The notes under the pieces: generated by a model
The model's database searches: none
Seen by the model: only the letters and a program-made list of their open reading frames with translations
What the model was told of the DNA's origin: nothing
Made by a program: the position numbers and the translations under genes
Assembly (NCBI GenBank): GCA_028287115.1
Contig: JAQBQF010000295.1
Location: 1-36,988, forward strand
DNA length: 36,988 nt
Reading direction: 5' to 3'
DNA from: Myxococcales bacterium
GTDB taxonomy: Bacteria; Myxococcota_A; Polyangia; Haliangiales; Haliangiaceae
Shown here: positions 24,447 through 32,525 of the stretch, one piece after another
Position numbering within the stretch: position 1 is the first letter of the stretch
Layout: every line of letters starts with the position of its first letter

Positions 24447-26273
24447 TTACGGCAGCTCGCGCTCGAGTGCCTGGACCGCGGCGACGAGCTCGCGTTCGTC
24501 GTTGATCGCGCGATCGCGAATGCCGACAAGTGGAACGAGGCGAGCACACTCGGCATCGATCTCGGCGTGCTCGCGCACGAGCTCGGCCTCGAGCCAGATG
24601 CCGTGCCGCTCGAGATCTTGGCGCAGCGCGACCGCGATGGTTCCGGTGACCGCGGGTTCGAGTCGTGGCTCGGTGTCGGCGAACATCGCGTTCGCGAGCT
24701 GGCCGAGCGTTGCGATGCGTTCGTCGAGATGCTCGATCGCATCCGCCTTCAGCGAATCGAGCGATCGGAACAGCGAGGTCAGGCGACGTGCGACGGTGCC
24801 GAGGGCCGTGCCCGGGCTCGTATTCTCGACCACGAGCTCCACGGTCAGCCACGCCGGCAGCGGATCGGACCTCGAGGTTCCTTCGCGCAACGCACTGACG
24901 ATCTCGAGATACTGCGCACGCGCGTGCTCGGTCAGCTCGTCGATCAAGATCCGGAGAGCCTCCGCGTGGATCGCCTGGAGGTTCGCCGGTGATTCCTCGT
25001 CGAGCTTGGCCGCTGCGGTCCGCAGCGCATCGGTCGATGTGCCTTCACGCAACCGATCGGCCCACTCGGCCGCGACGCGCGCGATCGCGGTGTCGAGCCG
25101 GGTGAGCGCACGACGTAGCGAGCGGTGAGCGTGCTCGATGATCGCCGGGCGCAAACGCGCGAGCTCTGCCGCGACGTGCTCGTCGGGATTCGCGATCCGG
25201 CGCGCTTCGAGCTCGTCGATCCGCTTGCGAAACCCCGCCTCCGCGGCTGCGAGAAAGTCATCGAGGCTCGCGCGGCCTTTCGAGAGTGCGGCGATCGCGC
25301 GGCCGCCGCCCGACAGCGCACGCTCGAGCGCGGTGAGCTTCACGAGGCGCGGCGCGACGTGCGCGAAATCCGCGAGGCGCCGAACGCGCGGATCGGGATA
25401 CGCAGGAATCGCGACAGGGCCGACCGCGAAGATGTGCGGTGCGAGCGCGAGCATCGCGTCGAGCTGTGGCGTCTTGGTGATGCCGTTGCCACCGCACGCG
25501 ACGATGTAGAGATCGGCGGCCTTGGCCGGGACAGCGGCCGGCAGCTCGACCACGATGACATCCGCCGGCAAGAGGCCACCGGCCACTTCAACGGCGAGCT
25601 CTTCGAGCGTTTCGTCCGCGAGCAGCTCGTGCAGCACATCCCGAAATTGCCGGCGCGGATCTACGACCGGCGCGGTCTGTGATCTCACCGGCGGTTTTTG
25701 CGGAGTCGTGGGAGCCGGTTCGATCCGCTGGATCGGCCGCTCGATCTGCTGCCGGATCGGCTCGACCGCGCGCCGGCGACGCGACCGCCGAGCTCGCAAC
25801 CACAGCAGCAACCAGCGCCACACCGCCCACCACGGGATGCGCCGCACGAGCTGGGTTTCTTCGAGCGGCGGTGGCGGATCGGACGGCGGAGGATCGGCCG
25901 GTGACTCTTCGAGGATCCCCGAATCTTCGACCACGAGCGCACCCGACGCCGTCGCGCCCAGCGTGTGGGTCTCGATCGAGCCGTCCCGGCGGCGCGCACG
26001 CAGGGTCGTGATCATCCCGCGCCGGATCGTCATCACGGTGCCCTTCGGATCGCGGCGCTTTGGATCGAACAGCCGCTCGCCCGCGAGATAGTCGAGCAGC
26101 GCTGTCCTCGCGCCGACCTCGCCGGCAATCGCGACCGTATACGGCGGACCCTCGCGGGTCTCGTCGAGCGCTTGCAGCGTACCGCGGATGACATCGGCCG
26201 CCGGTGGCGCCGCACCGAGGCGACGGAGCGCCGCCCGCGCGAGCTCGAACACCGCGGAGCCGCTAATCCTCAT
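24447..26273 (-). CDS. Dynamin-like protein with degenerate P-loop
   Basis: A 608-residue protein I can assign only loosely. The N-terminal segment YTVAIAGEVGARTALLDYL (45-63) followed by GTVMTIRRG (78-86) has the spacing of the P-loop and switch I of bacterial dynamin-like GTPases (GEF.AGKSTLLNALLG ... PTT ... IRYG), but the essential GKS/T reads GART, so nucleotide binding is doubtful. Around 147-170 is an amphipathic Trp-rich and Arg-rich stretch (PWWAVWRWLLLWLRARRSRR), a likely membrane-contact element. After a Pro/Gln linker, strands resume (ADVIVVELPAAVP, ADLYIVACGG, HIFAVGPVAIP); about 320-600 is a long helical, Arg/Glu-rich stalk. ATG 26273 has GAGG four bases upstream. It could be an inactive GTPase scaffold for membrane remodelling; the function is unknown. 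Confidence 0.7.
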   Translation of the reverse strand: MRISGSAVFELARAALRRLGAAPPAADVIRGTLQALDETREGPPYTVAIAGEVGARTALLDYLAGERLFDPKRRDPKGTVMTIRRGMITTLRARRRDGSIETHTLGATASGALVVEDSGILEESPADPPPSDPPPPLEETQLVRRIPWWAVWRWLLLWLRARRSRRRRAVEPIRQQIERPIQRIEPAPTTPQKPPVRSQTAPVVDPRRQFRDVLHELLADETLEELAVEVAGGLLPADVIVVELPAAVPAKAADLYIVACGGNGITKTPQLDAMLALAPHIFAVGPVAIPAYPDPRVRRLADFAHVAPRLVKLTALERALSGGGRAIAALSKGRASLDDFLAAAEAGFRKRIDELEARRIANPDEHVAAELARLRPAIIEHAHRSLRRALTRLDTAIARVAAEWADRLREGTSTDALRTAAAKLDEESPANLQAIHAEALRILIDELTEHARAQYLEIVSALREGTSRSDPLPAWLTVELVVENTSPGTALGTVARRLTSLFRSLDSLKADAIEHLDERIATLGQLANAMFADTEPRLEPAVTGTIAVALRQDLERHGIWLEAELVREHAEIDAECARLVPLVGIRDRAINDERELVAAVQALERELP

Positions 26274-26283
26274 CCACCCTCAT
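26263..26283 (-). promoter_or_regulatory. Six-codon upstream frame overlapping the start of the dynamin-like gene
   Basis: A tandem copy of GTGGATGAGG places a second ATG ten bases upstream of the real start, in another frame. It reads M-R-V-D-E-D and stops at TAG inside the main gene, overlapping its first codons. It may tune initiation or be an accident of duplication. Confidence 0.25.
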
Positions 26284-26355
26284 CCACAGTACCAGAGCGG
26301 CCCACGCGCCTGCGCTTGATGTGCAAAATGTAAATCCTCGTCGGTGTGCACGATT

Positions 26356-26405
26356 CGTACGTCGCTTCGTGCTTGTCGATCGTGATCCGACAAGCGTACG
26401 GTCGG
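26356..26405 (+). promoter_or_regulatory. Structured leader element upstream of the VWA lipoprotein gene
   Basis: GCTTGTCG (26371-26378) pairs perfectly with CGACAAGC (26388-26395) around a 9-base loop, and CGTAC (26356-26360) can pair with GTACG (26396-26400) as an outer stem. A competing stem, CCGAC (26387-26391) with GTCGG (26401-26405), uses part of the first stem. The whole lies 12 bases upstream of the AGGAGG ribosome binding site. Mutually exclusive stems near a ribosome binding site suggest post-transcriptional control; a DNA operator is the alternative. Confidence 0.4.
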
Positions 26406-26427
26406 CGCGTCAAAGCAGGAGGGCGCT

Positions 26428-27579
26428 TTGTTGAAATCATCGGTTCCGGTTCTTGTGGTCATGGTCATGAGCGCGGCATGCGGGCCGAGCAAGTCGCATG
26501 GCAACGGCAACAATGGCGACGTCGACGGATCGACATCCGGCGGAGCCGATGCACCCGCGTGCGCGACCTCGATGGTGAAAGCCGATCAGATTCCGCTCGA
26601 CCTGTTCATCATGCTCGATCAGTCCGGATCGATGAGCGACGCAGTCGCCGGCGGAACGAAGTGGACCGCGGTGACGAGCGCGCTCGGCTCGTTCGTCCAG
26701 CAGCCAGGTCTCACCGGCATCTCGGTCGGGATACAGTACTTCGGCTTGCCGCCCGGCGGCGCCACGTGCAGCGCGATCACGTGCACGACGACCGCCGACT
26801 GTGGTGCCGCCGCATGCGGACCCTGCCTCGCCGGCGTGTGTCTCGGCGCGTTCGGCGGAGGAACCGATTCCTGTACCGCGAGCGACTACGCGGGTGCGGC
26901 GGTCGAGATCGCCCCACTACCCGGCGTCGCGAGCATGATCACTTCGTCGATGAGCGCACACTCGCCCACGACCTCGACGCCGACTTCGGCGGCGCTGCAG
27001 GGCGCGATCATGCATGCGACTCACTGGTCGCAGACGCACGTCGGCGATGCGGTCGTGGTCGTGCTCGCGACCGATGGCGATCCATCCGAGTGCGACACGT
27101 CGATCACGGGTATCGATGCCATCGCGGCCGCCGGCGTCGCCGCGATGCCGAAGATCCTGACGTTCGTGATCGGCGTCGGCGCTTCGCTGTCAAACCTCAA
27201 CAGCATCGCAGCGGCGGGCGGAACCTCGTCGGCCTTCCTCGTCGACACCAACGCGAACGTCAACCAGCAGTTCCTGGCTGCGATGAATGCGATCCGTCAC
27301 GCGGCGCTCGGCTGTCAGTATCAGATCCCGGTTCCGACCAACGGCTCGCCGAACTATGAAGAGGTCAACGTCGTGTACACGCCGCAGGGGGCAGCGTCGC
27401 AGACGTTCCCCTACGTCATGACGAAGGCAAACTGTCCCGCCAACGGCGACGGCTGGTATTACGACAACCCGGCGAACCCGATGCAGATCATCCTGTGCGA
27501 CTCGACCTGCAACCGGATTCAGGGCGACACCACCGGCGAAGTCGACATCACGCTCGGTTGCTCGACGATCATCCTCTGA
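26428..27579 (+). CDS. von Willebrand factor A-domain lipoprotein
   Basis: A 383-residue predicted lipoprotein (lipobox SAAC, C18) with a Gly/Asp-rich spacer. The VWA domain (about 55-300) has an intact metal-ion-dependent adhesion site: DQSGS (64-68, the DxSxS motif), TPTSAALQGAI supplying the Thr, and LATDGDP supplying the Asp. A cysteine-rich insertion (TCSAITCTTTADCGAAACGP and onward, eight cysteines) lies between the first two motifs. The C-terminal part ends with a cysteine pair region (CDSTCNRIQ). The start codon is TTG, either 26428 or 26431, supported by a perfect AGGAGG at 26417-26422. Role: metal-dependent protein binding at the cell surface. Its leader contains an unusual structured element. 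Confidence 0.88.
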   Translation: MLKSSVPVLVVMVMSAACGPSKSHGNGNNGDVDGSTSGGADAPACATSMVKADQIPLDLFIMLDQSGSMSDAVAGGTKWTAVTSALGSFVQQPGLTGISVGIQYFGLPPGGATCSAITCTTTADCGAAACGPCLAGVCLGAFGGGTDSCTASDYAGAAVEIAPLPGVASMITSSMSAHSPTTSTPTSAALQGAIMHATHWSQTHVGDAVVVVLATDGDPSECDTSITGIDAIAAAGVAAMPKILTFVIGVGASLSNLNSIAAAGGTSSAFLVDTNANVNQQFLAAMNAIRHAALGCQYQIPVPTNGSPNYEEVNVVYTPQGAASQTFPYVMTKANCPANGDGWYYDNPANPMQIILCDSTCNRIQGDTTGEVDITLGCSTIIL

Positions 27580-27607
27580 GTCGCGCGGTCGCGGTGGACA
27601 TCGATGA

Positions 27608-27613
27608 TAACGT
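27608..27613 (+). promoter_or_regulatory. -10-like TAACGT, 6 bases before GTG 27620
   Basis: TAACGT, then GCGCGC, then GTG. This supports the GTG start, which is what gives the following methyltransferase its lipoprotein signal peptide. Confidence 0.5.
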
Positions 27614-27619
27614 GCGCGC

Positions 27620-28429
27620 GTGTTTAGCTTCGCCCGCGTCACGTTGATCGTCCTCACCCTGCTCTCCTGCAACGACCACGCGCAGCCCGCCGCGGAGCAT
27701 GCGCCGTCGATCCGGATCACGGTCGCCGACAAGCCACCGCCCGTCGATGCCAAGCTGCAAGCCGAACGCGACGAGTACGTCGCCGCAGCGATGGCCTTCA
27801 CCACCAGCTCGCACGACGACGTGCTCGCAAAGATCCACGGCGCGCCGATGAAGGAAGAGTGGAGCGCGTGGGAGAAGACCGGTCCGATGACGGACGCGCG
27901 GACCAAGCAGTTCTACAAACAAACGAAGAACTACATCTACGATCTCGGCAGCTGGCACCTATGGACCGCCGACAAGCGCGAGAGCGATCTCGCTCTCGTC
28001 GACGACATGCGCGCGGCCAAGCCGAAGAACATCCTCGATTTCGGTGGTGGCGTCGGCTTCAACTCGCTGATGCTCGCGCAAGCCGGATTCGACGTGACCC
28101 TCGCCGATCTCGATTCGGCGACGCTGCAGTTCGCCTCGCTGCGCGCCGACCGCCAGCACGTCACGTTGAAGTTCTGGAAGTCCGACGTCGACGCGATGCC
28201 GCCGGACAAGAAGTACGACGTGATCTTGTGCCTCGATGTGCTCGAGCACCTGCCCGAAGGCGAGCTGCGCGAGATCGTCGACAAGCTGATCAAGCTCAAG
28301 CACCCGACGACCAAAGTCATCATCCATGCGCCGTTCGGACGCACCGACGTCCATCCGATGCACCTCGAAGCGACCGGCGAGACCTTGCGCCAGGTCGAGC
28401 GACTGAAGACCGAGCTTCCGAAGGAGTGA
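27620..28429 (+). CDS. SAM-dependent methyltransferase with lipoprotein signal peptide
   Basis: A 269-residue protein. The N-terminus (MFSFARVTLIVLTLLSCNDH) is a textbook lipoprotein signal with lipobox LLSC and C17, followed by a Pro/Ala-rich linker to about residue 42. The rest is a class I methyltransferase: motif I NILDFGGGVGFNSLMLAQ (137-154), the acidic end of the second strand (LADLDS, 161-166), and the motif 4-like strand VILCLDVLEHLPEGE (201-215). WHLW and YDLGSWHLW precede motif I. Export of a SAM-dependent enzyme is odd because SAM is not known in the periplasm. Either the signal is a membrane tether that stays inside, the domain has lost catalysis, or the true start is internal. 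It is convergent with the N-acetyltransferase gene, three bases apart. Confidence 0.8.
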   Translation: MFSFARVTLIVLTLLSCNDHAQPAAEHAPSIRITVADKPPPVDAKLQAERDEYVAAAMAFTTSSHDDVLAKIHGAPMKEEWSAWEKTGPMTDARTKQFYKQTKNYIYDLGSWHLWTADKRESDLALVDDMRAAKPKNILDFGGGVGFNSLMLAQAGFDVTLADLDSATLQFASLRADRQHVTLKFWKSDVDAMPPDKKYDVILCLDVLEHLPEGELREIVDKLIKLKHPTTKVIIHAPFGRTDVHPMHLEATGETLRQVERLKTELPKE

Positions 28430-28432
28430 GCG

Positions 28433-29239
28433 CTACGCGGGCCAGTCGAGCGCGTCGCACGGAAACCGCGTGCCCGCCGCGAACTGTAGACCGAAGTGCT
28501 CTGCAAGGACGTCGAGCATCTCGTCGGGTGAGTGCAGCACGCGGTGATCGGCGTGGCCGTCGCGGCGGCGTACGGTCAGCTCGCGATTGAGGAGCCCGAC
28601 TCTTCCGCCTTCGGGGAGCGCGCGCGCGACGAGCAGCCGGTTCTTGAAGTGCGACGCCGGATGGGCGCTCGTGTACCAGTTCGCGACGATGCGATCGATC
28701 AGCGGCATCTCTTCGAGCGTGAACTCGCAGACGTCCTGCCATTCGCCCGCGAGCTGCACCTGGTGATAGAGGCGGTCATGCTCGCGAAGCAGCCGGCGCG
28801 GTTCGTGCGGCGTCGCCTGTGGTCCGTGCTCGGCGAGGCGGAGCGCCGCCGTGACCGACATCGCGCCCACGCCGACATCGACGAGCCACGACTCGTCGAG
28901 CTCGACCCGAACAAAGAGGTGCGTTCGGGCCGGCGTGTAGTCGCGCGGGCGCTGGTACCGAACGCGTGCGCTCAGCGGATGCGCATCGAAGCCGAGATCG
29001 CCGAGCACGGTCAGCAGCAGCGTGTTCTGCTCGAAGCAGTAGCCGCCGCGACGCGCGTGGACCAGCTTGCGCTCGAGCGCGCTTGGCTCGAGGTCGATCG
29101 GCAGGCCTTGCAAGACGTCGAGGTTCTCGAACGGTATCGCCTGCACGTGGGCGTTGACGATCGCGTTCAGCGTGTCGAGCGCCGGCGCGCGCGAGCCGCG
29201 GTAGCCGATTCGGGCAAAGTACGCGTCCAGATCGATCAC
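28433..29239 (-). CDS. nat: Arylamine N-acetyltransferase
   Basis: A 268-residue cytosolic enzyme that transfers acetyl from acetyl-CoA to arylamines and hydrazines. The catalytic triad is complete and at family positions: Cys68 in RRGGYCFEQN, His107 in ARTHLFV, Asp121 in LVDVGVG. The N-terminus (DLDAYFARIGYRG) and AIPFENLDVLQG are also typical, and length is normal. The start is GTG 29239, giving the standard N-terminus; a weak CATCGT hexamer lies six bases upstream and no Shine-Dalgarno sequence is present. Longer upstream reading frames are not supported by family length. Confidence 0.93.
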   Translation of the reverse strand: MIDLDAYFARIGYRGSRAPALDTLNAIVNAHVQAIPFENLDVLQGLPIDLEPSALERKLVHARRGGYCFEQNTLLLTVLGDLGFDAHPLSARVRYQRPRDYTPARTHLFVRVELDESWLVDVGVGAMSVTAALRLAEHGPQATPHEPRRLLREHDRLYHQVQLAGEWQDVCEFTLEEMPLIDRIVANWYTSAHPASHFKNRLLVARALPEGGRVGLLNRELTVRRRDGHADHRVLHSPDEMLDVLAEHFGLQFAAGTRFPCDALDWPA

Positions 29240-29604
29240 GGCCCAACGATGCCACCGGCACAGCCCGATGTCGCGGCCGCGAGCGCAACCGAAACAACGA
29301 GTTGAACGAAACCTTGCGACCGTGGGCGCGCTCGAGGTTCGGAGCCTTAGATGCGTGTCGTCTTGCGAAACGCACACCCTGCCGGCGAGACGCGAGATCT
29401 GCCGCAGCGTGCCATCGTGTCGCGTGTAACTCCGCGAATCCTCGCGTGCGGTTTTGCTAGCGCAAGAGCGTTCGCCGTTCCACGCTATCGGCGTCACGAA
29501 GATGTGTCGATCGCTCGATGACGCGAACAGATCGGCAGGTTTGGATCATCCGATGACGGGAATGGATTGTCCGCGTTGGTCGTACTCACGACTTGGGACG
29601 CTTC
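29240..29604. other. Intergenic region, divergent, no gene seen
   Basis: These 365 bases separate the divergent nat and MoxR genes. I see no coding potential on either strand that resembles a protein, and no RNA gene. The part next to nat contains CATCGT six bases before its GTG (29246-29251). A small hairpin, TTGC-TAGC-GCAA, lies in the middle. The MoxR promoter must lie here but no clear boxes stand out. Confidence 0.5.
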
Positions 29605-30996
29605 ATGTCGAGCGTTGACGTGCGGCGCGTTGGTCGGGTGGTCGCGGGAGTGTTGCTCGCGGCCGGAACGCCGTCGCCCGATGAGCTAGCGCGCGCAGAT
29701 GCGGGCCTTTCGGCACTCGGTAGGCCGGCGCTCAAGGAACGCGACTTTGTCCGCGAGACCCCCGAAGCGCTCGCGCCGCGGGTCCCGGTCGAGCTCCGCG
29801 CAGGGTTGCTCGACCTGCTTTATGTCCTCGCCGGCGACGAGCCGATCCGGCGGCGACTTGCAGATGCGTACGCGGGTCTCTGGCATGACCAAGCGGAAGC
29901 GCCCGCCGAGCGGCGTGCGGGCTCGCCCGTGATGCGTTGGCTGATCGGCCGCTTGCCACGGCATCAAGTCGGTAACTCCCCGGAGGACATCAAGATGATC
30001 GAGAACCAAGGTCCGTATCGCGGTGACGATGTTGATGTAACCGAGTTTGCGCCGGTCGAGCGGTCTCCGCTGCGCGAGCGGGTCGAACGGATCCGCGAGG
30101 AGTATCTGCGTGTGGTCGAGGCCGTCGAATCGGTGATCGTCGGCAAGCGCGACGTGATCGAGCGGGTACTGACCGCGATGGCCGCGCGCGGTCACGTGTT
30201 GCTCGTCGACGTGCCGGGGGTCGGCAAGACGCAGCTGTGCAAAGCGATCGCTGCCGTCATCGAGACTCGCTTCGGGCGCATCCAGTTCACGCCGGACTTG
30301 TTGCCGATGGACATCACGGGCGCCAACGTCTTCGACGTCCGCGACAAACAATTTCATTTCCGGCCGGGACCGATCTTCACGCACCTGCTCCTCGCGGACG
30401 AGATCAACCGCGCGACGCCCAAGACGCAGTCGGCGTTGCTCGAGGTGATGGAAGAGCGGTGCGTCACCGTCGATGGCGTCACGCATCGGCTCGACGAGCC
30501 GTTTCAGGTGCTCGCGACGATGAATCCGCTCGACCACCAGGGCACCTACGCGTTGCCCGCGGCGCAGATCGATCGCTTCATGGTGATGCTCGAGATCGGC
30601 TTCCCTTCGCCGGAAGACGAGGTCAAGGTCCTCGACTATCACCTCGGGACTGCCTCGCCACTCGCCGCGCTGACACCGGTGATCTCTCGCGCATCGTTTA
30701 TCGAATGGCGCGAGACCGTACCGCTGATCCACGTCACGCCCGAGCTCAAGCGCACGGCGGTCGACTACATCAACCGACTCCGTCGCGGCAGCGAAGAAGG
30801 CCAGTCGATCAGTCCGCGCGCAACGCTCGCCTGGGTTCGCGCGTCACAATCGCGGGCGATGCTCTCGGCGCGCGAGTTCGTCACGATGGAGGATCTGCTG
30901 CACGTCGCGCCCGACGTGCTGAGTCACCGGCTGTGGACCGACCGCGCCACCGTGCGCGAACGGCTGCGCGCGGTCGCCGTGACAGGAGCACGCTAG
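29605..30996 (+). CDS. MoxR-type AAA+ ATPase with extra N-terminal domain
   Basis: A 463-residue ATPase. The MoxR core begins at about residue 155: Walker A VPGVGKTQ (203-210), Walker B LLLADEINRA (261-270), sensor 1 N307 in LATMNPLD, and the arginine finger region AAQIDRF (319-325). About 150 residues precede the core, more than in a typical MoxR; residues 8-95 (VGRVVAGVLLAAGTPSPDEL, then RAGLLDLLYVLAGDEPIRRR) are helical and look like a TerB/DUF533-type domain. It is the first gene of a MoxR/DUF58/TgpA-like operon; such ATPases are thought to act as chaperones that activate or assemble envelope protein complexes. ATG 29605 is the likely start, with a weak GGGA upstream; TTG 29593 is an alternative. 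Confidence 0.9.
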   Translation: MSSVDVRRVGRVVAGVLLAAGTPSPDELARADAGLSALGRPALKERDFVRETPEALAPRVPVELRAGLLDLLYVLAGDEPIRRRLADAYAGLWHDQAEAPAERRAGSPVMRWLIGRLPRHQVGNSPEDIKMIENQGPYRGDDVDVTEFAPVERSPLRERVERIREEYLRVVEAVESVIVGKRDVIERVLTAMAARGHVLLVDVPGVGKTQLCKAIAAVIETRFGRIQFTPDLLPMDITGANVFDVRDKQFHFRPGPIFTHLLLADEINRATPKTQSALLEVMEERCVTVDGVTHRLDEPFQVLATMNPLDHQGTYALPAAQIDRFMVMLEIGFPSPEDEVKVLDYHLGTASPLAALTPVISRASFIEWRETVPLIHVTPELKRTAVDYINRLRRGSEEGQSISPRATLAWVRASQSRAMLSAREFVTMEDLLHVAPDVLSHRLWTDRATVRERLRAVAVTGAR

Positions 30997-30998
30997 CC

Positions 30999-32525
30999 AT
31001 GAAGGCCAAGACGTTGCGCATTGCGGCACTCGTAGTGCCGTCTCTGCTCGTGGCGAAGATCGTCTCGATGTCGCACGGCGACCCGATCCTTCATGCGGCT
31101 GGACGGCCGCTCGTGATGATGTTCATGGTGATGGCCGGAGCGCTCGTGATGAGGCTCCTCGAGATGCGCGGGCCCAAGGAATCCGAGGACAGCTCGCGGT
31201 GGGACCAGCTCGACATCTTGACGCCGAGCGGAATCGCGGTCGCGTGGTCGGCGGCAGCGGCTCTGTGCGCCGCGCGGATCACCGGCTGGGCGAGCCTCAG
31301 TGTCGTCGGGCTACTCGGCCTTGGCATCGTGTGCACCACCGTGATCTGGTCGACACTCGTCGCCGGCGGCACGGCACCTTGGCGGCGCGCCACGATCACG
31401 CGAGCGATCGTTCCGGAGACCTCCGTCGAAGGCGATCCGTTGCGCGAGGAAGTCCGCCTGACGAGCGTCAGGATCCCGGCCGGGATGCGGCTGTTCGCGA
31501 CCGGACGCGCGCTGCGCCACGGCGCCACGTCGCGTTATGCGATCGGCTCCGACGGCTCGGGAGCCGACATCCGACTCGAGAGCGAGCTCGGCCCCGCGCT
31601 CCGCGGCGAACATCACGCCCCGCCGCTCGTCCTGTGGCTCGGAGACATCCTCGGCCTGACGCACACGCCAGCGGTGTACCGCGGCGAAGTAAAGTTCACG
31701 GTGATGCCGAAGGTGCAACGCATCGACGGCGTTGCCGCGTTGCGCGGCGCCGGTGGCGACGATGCGACGTCGCAGCCGACCTATCGGCAACCGACCGAAG
31801 GTACGTTCCGGATCCGCGAGTACGTGCCCGGCGACGACACGCGCCGGATCCACTGGGTGCGTTCGGTTCAACAGAACGAGCTCGTCGTCCGGCTTCCCGA
31901 CGAAGTTCCACTCGCCGAGCCGTCGGTGCGGCTGATCCTCGACACGCAGCTCCACGGGGTCGAATCGCTCACGTGCCGCGCGGCCGACGAAGTGCTCGAC
32001 GCGCTCGTGCGCGTGTGGCTCGGAATCGGTAAGTCGCTCACCGAGGTGGGCTCGCATGTCACACTCGTGGCAGCCGTCGAGAACAAGGGCTCGATCTCCG
32101 CGGTCGAGCGCGTGATGACCGCGCGATCGTCGCGCCAGGTGGAACGCTTGGGTGCGCGAGTCGCTTGGCAGAAGACCGTGTCACTTCAGACCTTGGTCAC
32201 GAACAGTGCGCCGCGGCAGATCGTGGTGTCGAGCCGCCCACGGCGGTTGCCTCTCGTGAAGGAGGTAGTGTGGGTGCTCGTCCCGGAGCACGCATGGAGC
32301 TCGTCAGAACCGGCGTTTCCGGACAAGCCGTTCTTCACGCTGCCGTACCCATCGGGCGTCGACGATAATCGTCCCGCGCGCGTCAATCGCGAGCGGTTTC
32401 GCATCGCGACGATGTGGCAGGACCGCGCAGTGTTCAGCCAGATCGTGTGCTGGAGCGAGTTCTCCGGCGACTACGTCGCTCGCATGACAAAACCCGGCCG
32501 TATCGGCCTGACGGTGATCCCATGA
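30999..32525 (+). CDS. DUF58 membrane protein
   Basis: A 508-residue protein with four predicted transmembrane helices in the first 122 residues (about 5-23, 37-54, 78-94, 100-122), then a soluble region. The DUF58 signature REYVPGDDTRRIHWVRS is at 273-289, followed by a VWA-like fold (VRLILDTQLHG). Proteins of this kind are the usual partner of MoxR. The gene begins two bases after the MoxR stop, with GGAGC nine bases before its ATG, and its own stop overlaps the next start (ATGA, 32522-32525), so all three genes are one operon. Function: probably an envelope protein handled or activated by the ATPase. Confidence 0.9.
   Translation: MKAKTLRIAALVVPSLLVAKIVSMSHGDPILHAAGRPLVMMFMVMAGALVMRLLEMRGPKESEDSSRWDQLDILTPSGIAVAWSAAAALCAARITGWASLSVVGLLGLGIVCTTVIWSTLVAGGTAPWRRATITRAIVPETSVEGDPLREEVRLTSVRIPAGMRLFATGRALRHGATSRYAIGSDGSGADIRLESELGPALRGEHHAPPLVLWLGDILGLTHTPAVYRGEVKFTVMPKVQRIDGVAALRGAGGDDATSQPTYRQPTEGTFRIREYVPGDDTRRIHWVRSVQQNELVVRLPDEVPLAEPSVRLILDTQLHGVESLTCRAADEVLDALVRVWLGIGKSLTEVGSHVTLVAAVENKGSISAVERVMTARSSRQVERLGARVAWQKTVSLQTLVTNSAPRQIVVSSRPRRLPLVKEVVWVLVPEHAWSSSEPAFPDKPFFTLPYPSGVDDNRPARVNRERFRIATMWQDRAVFSQIVCWSEFSGDYVARMTKPGRIGLTVIP

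Noticed and set aside
29686..30732. Minus-strand open frame opposite the MoxR gene
   Set aside because: No domain; the plus strand encodes Walker A and B motifs across the same bases.
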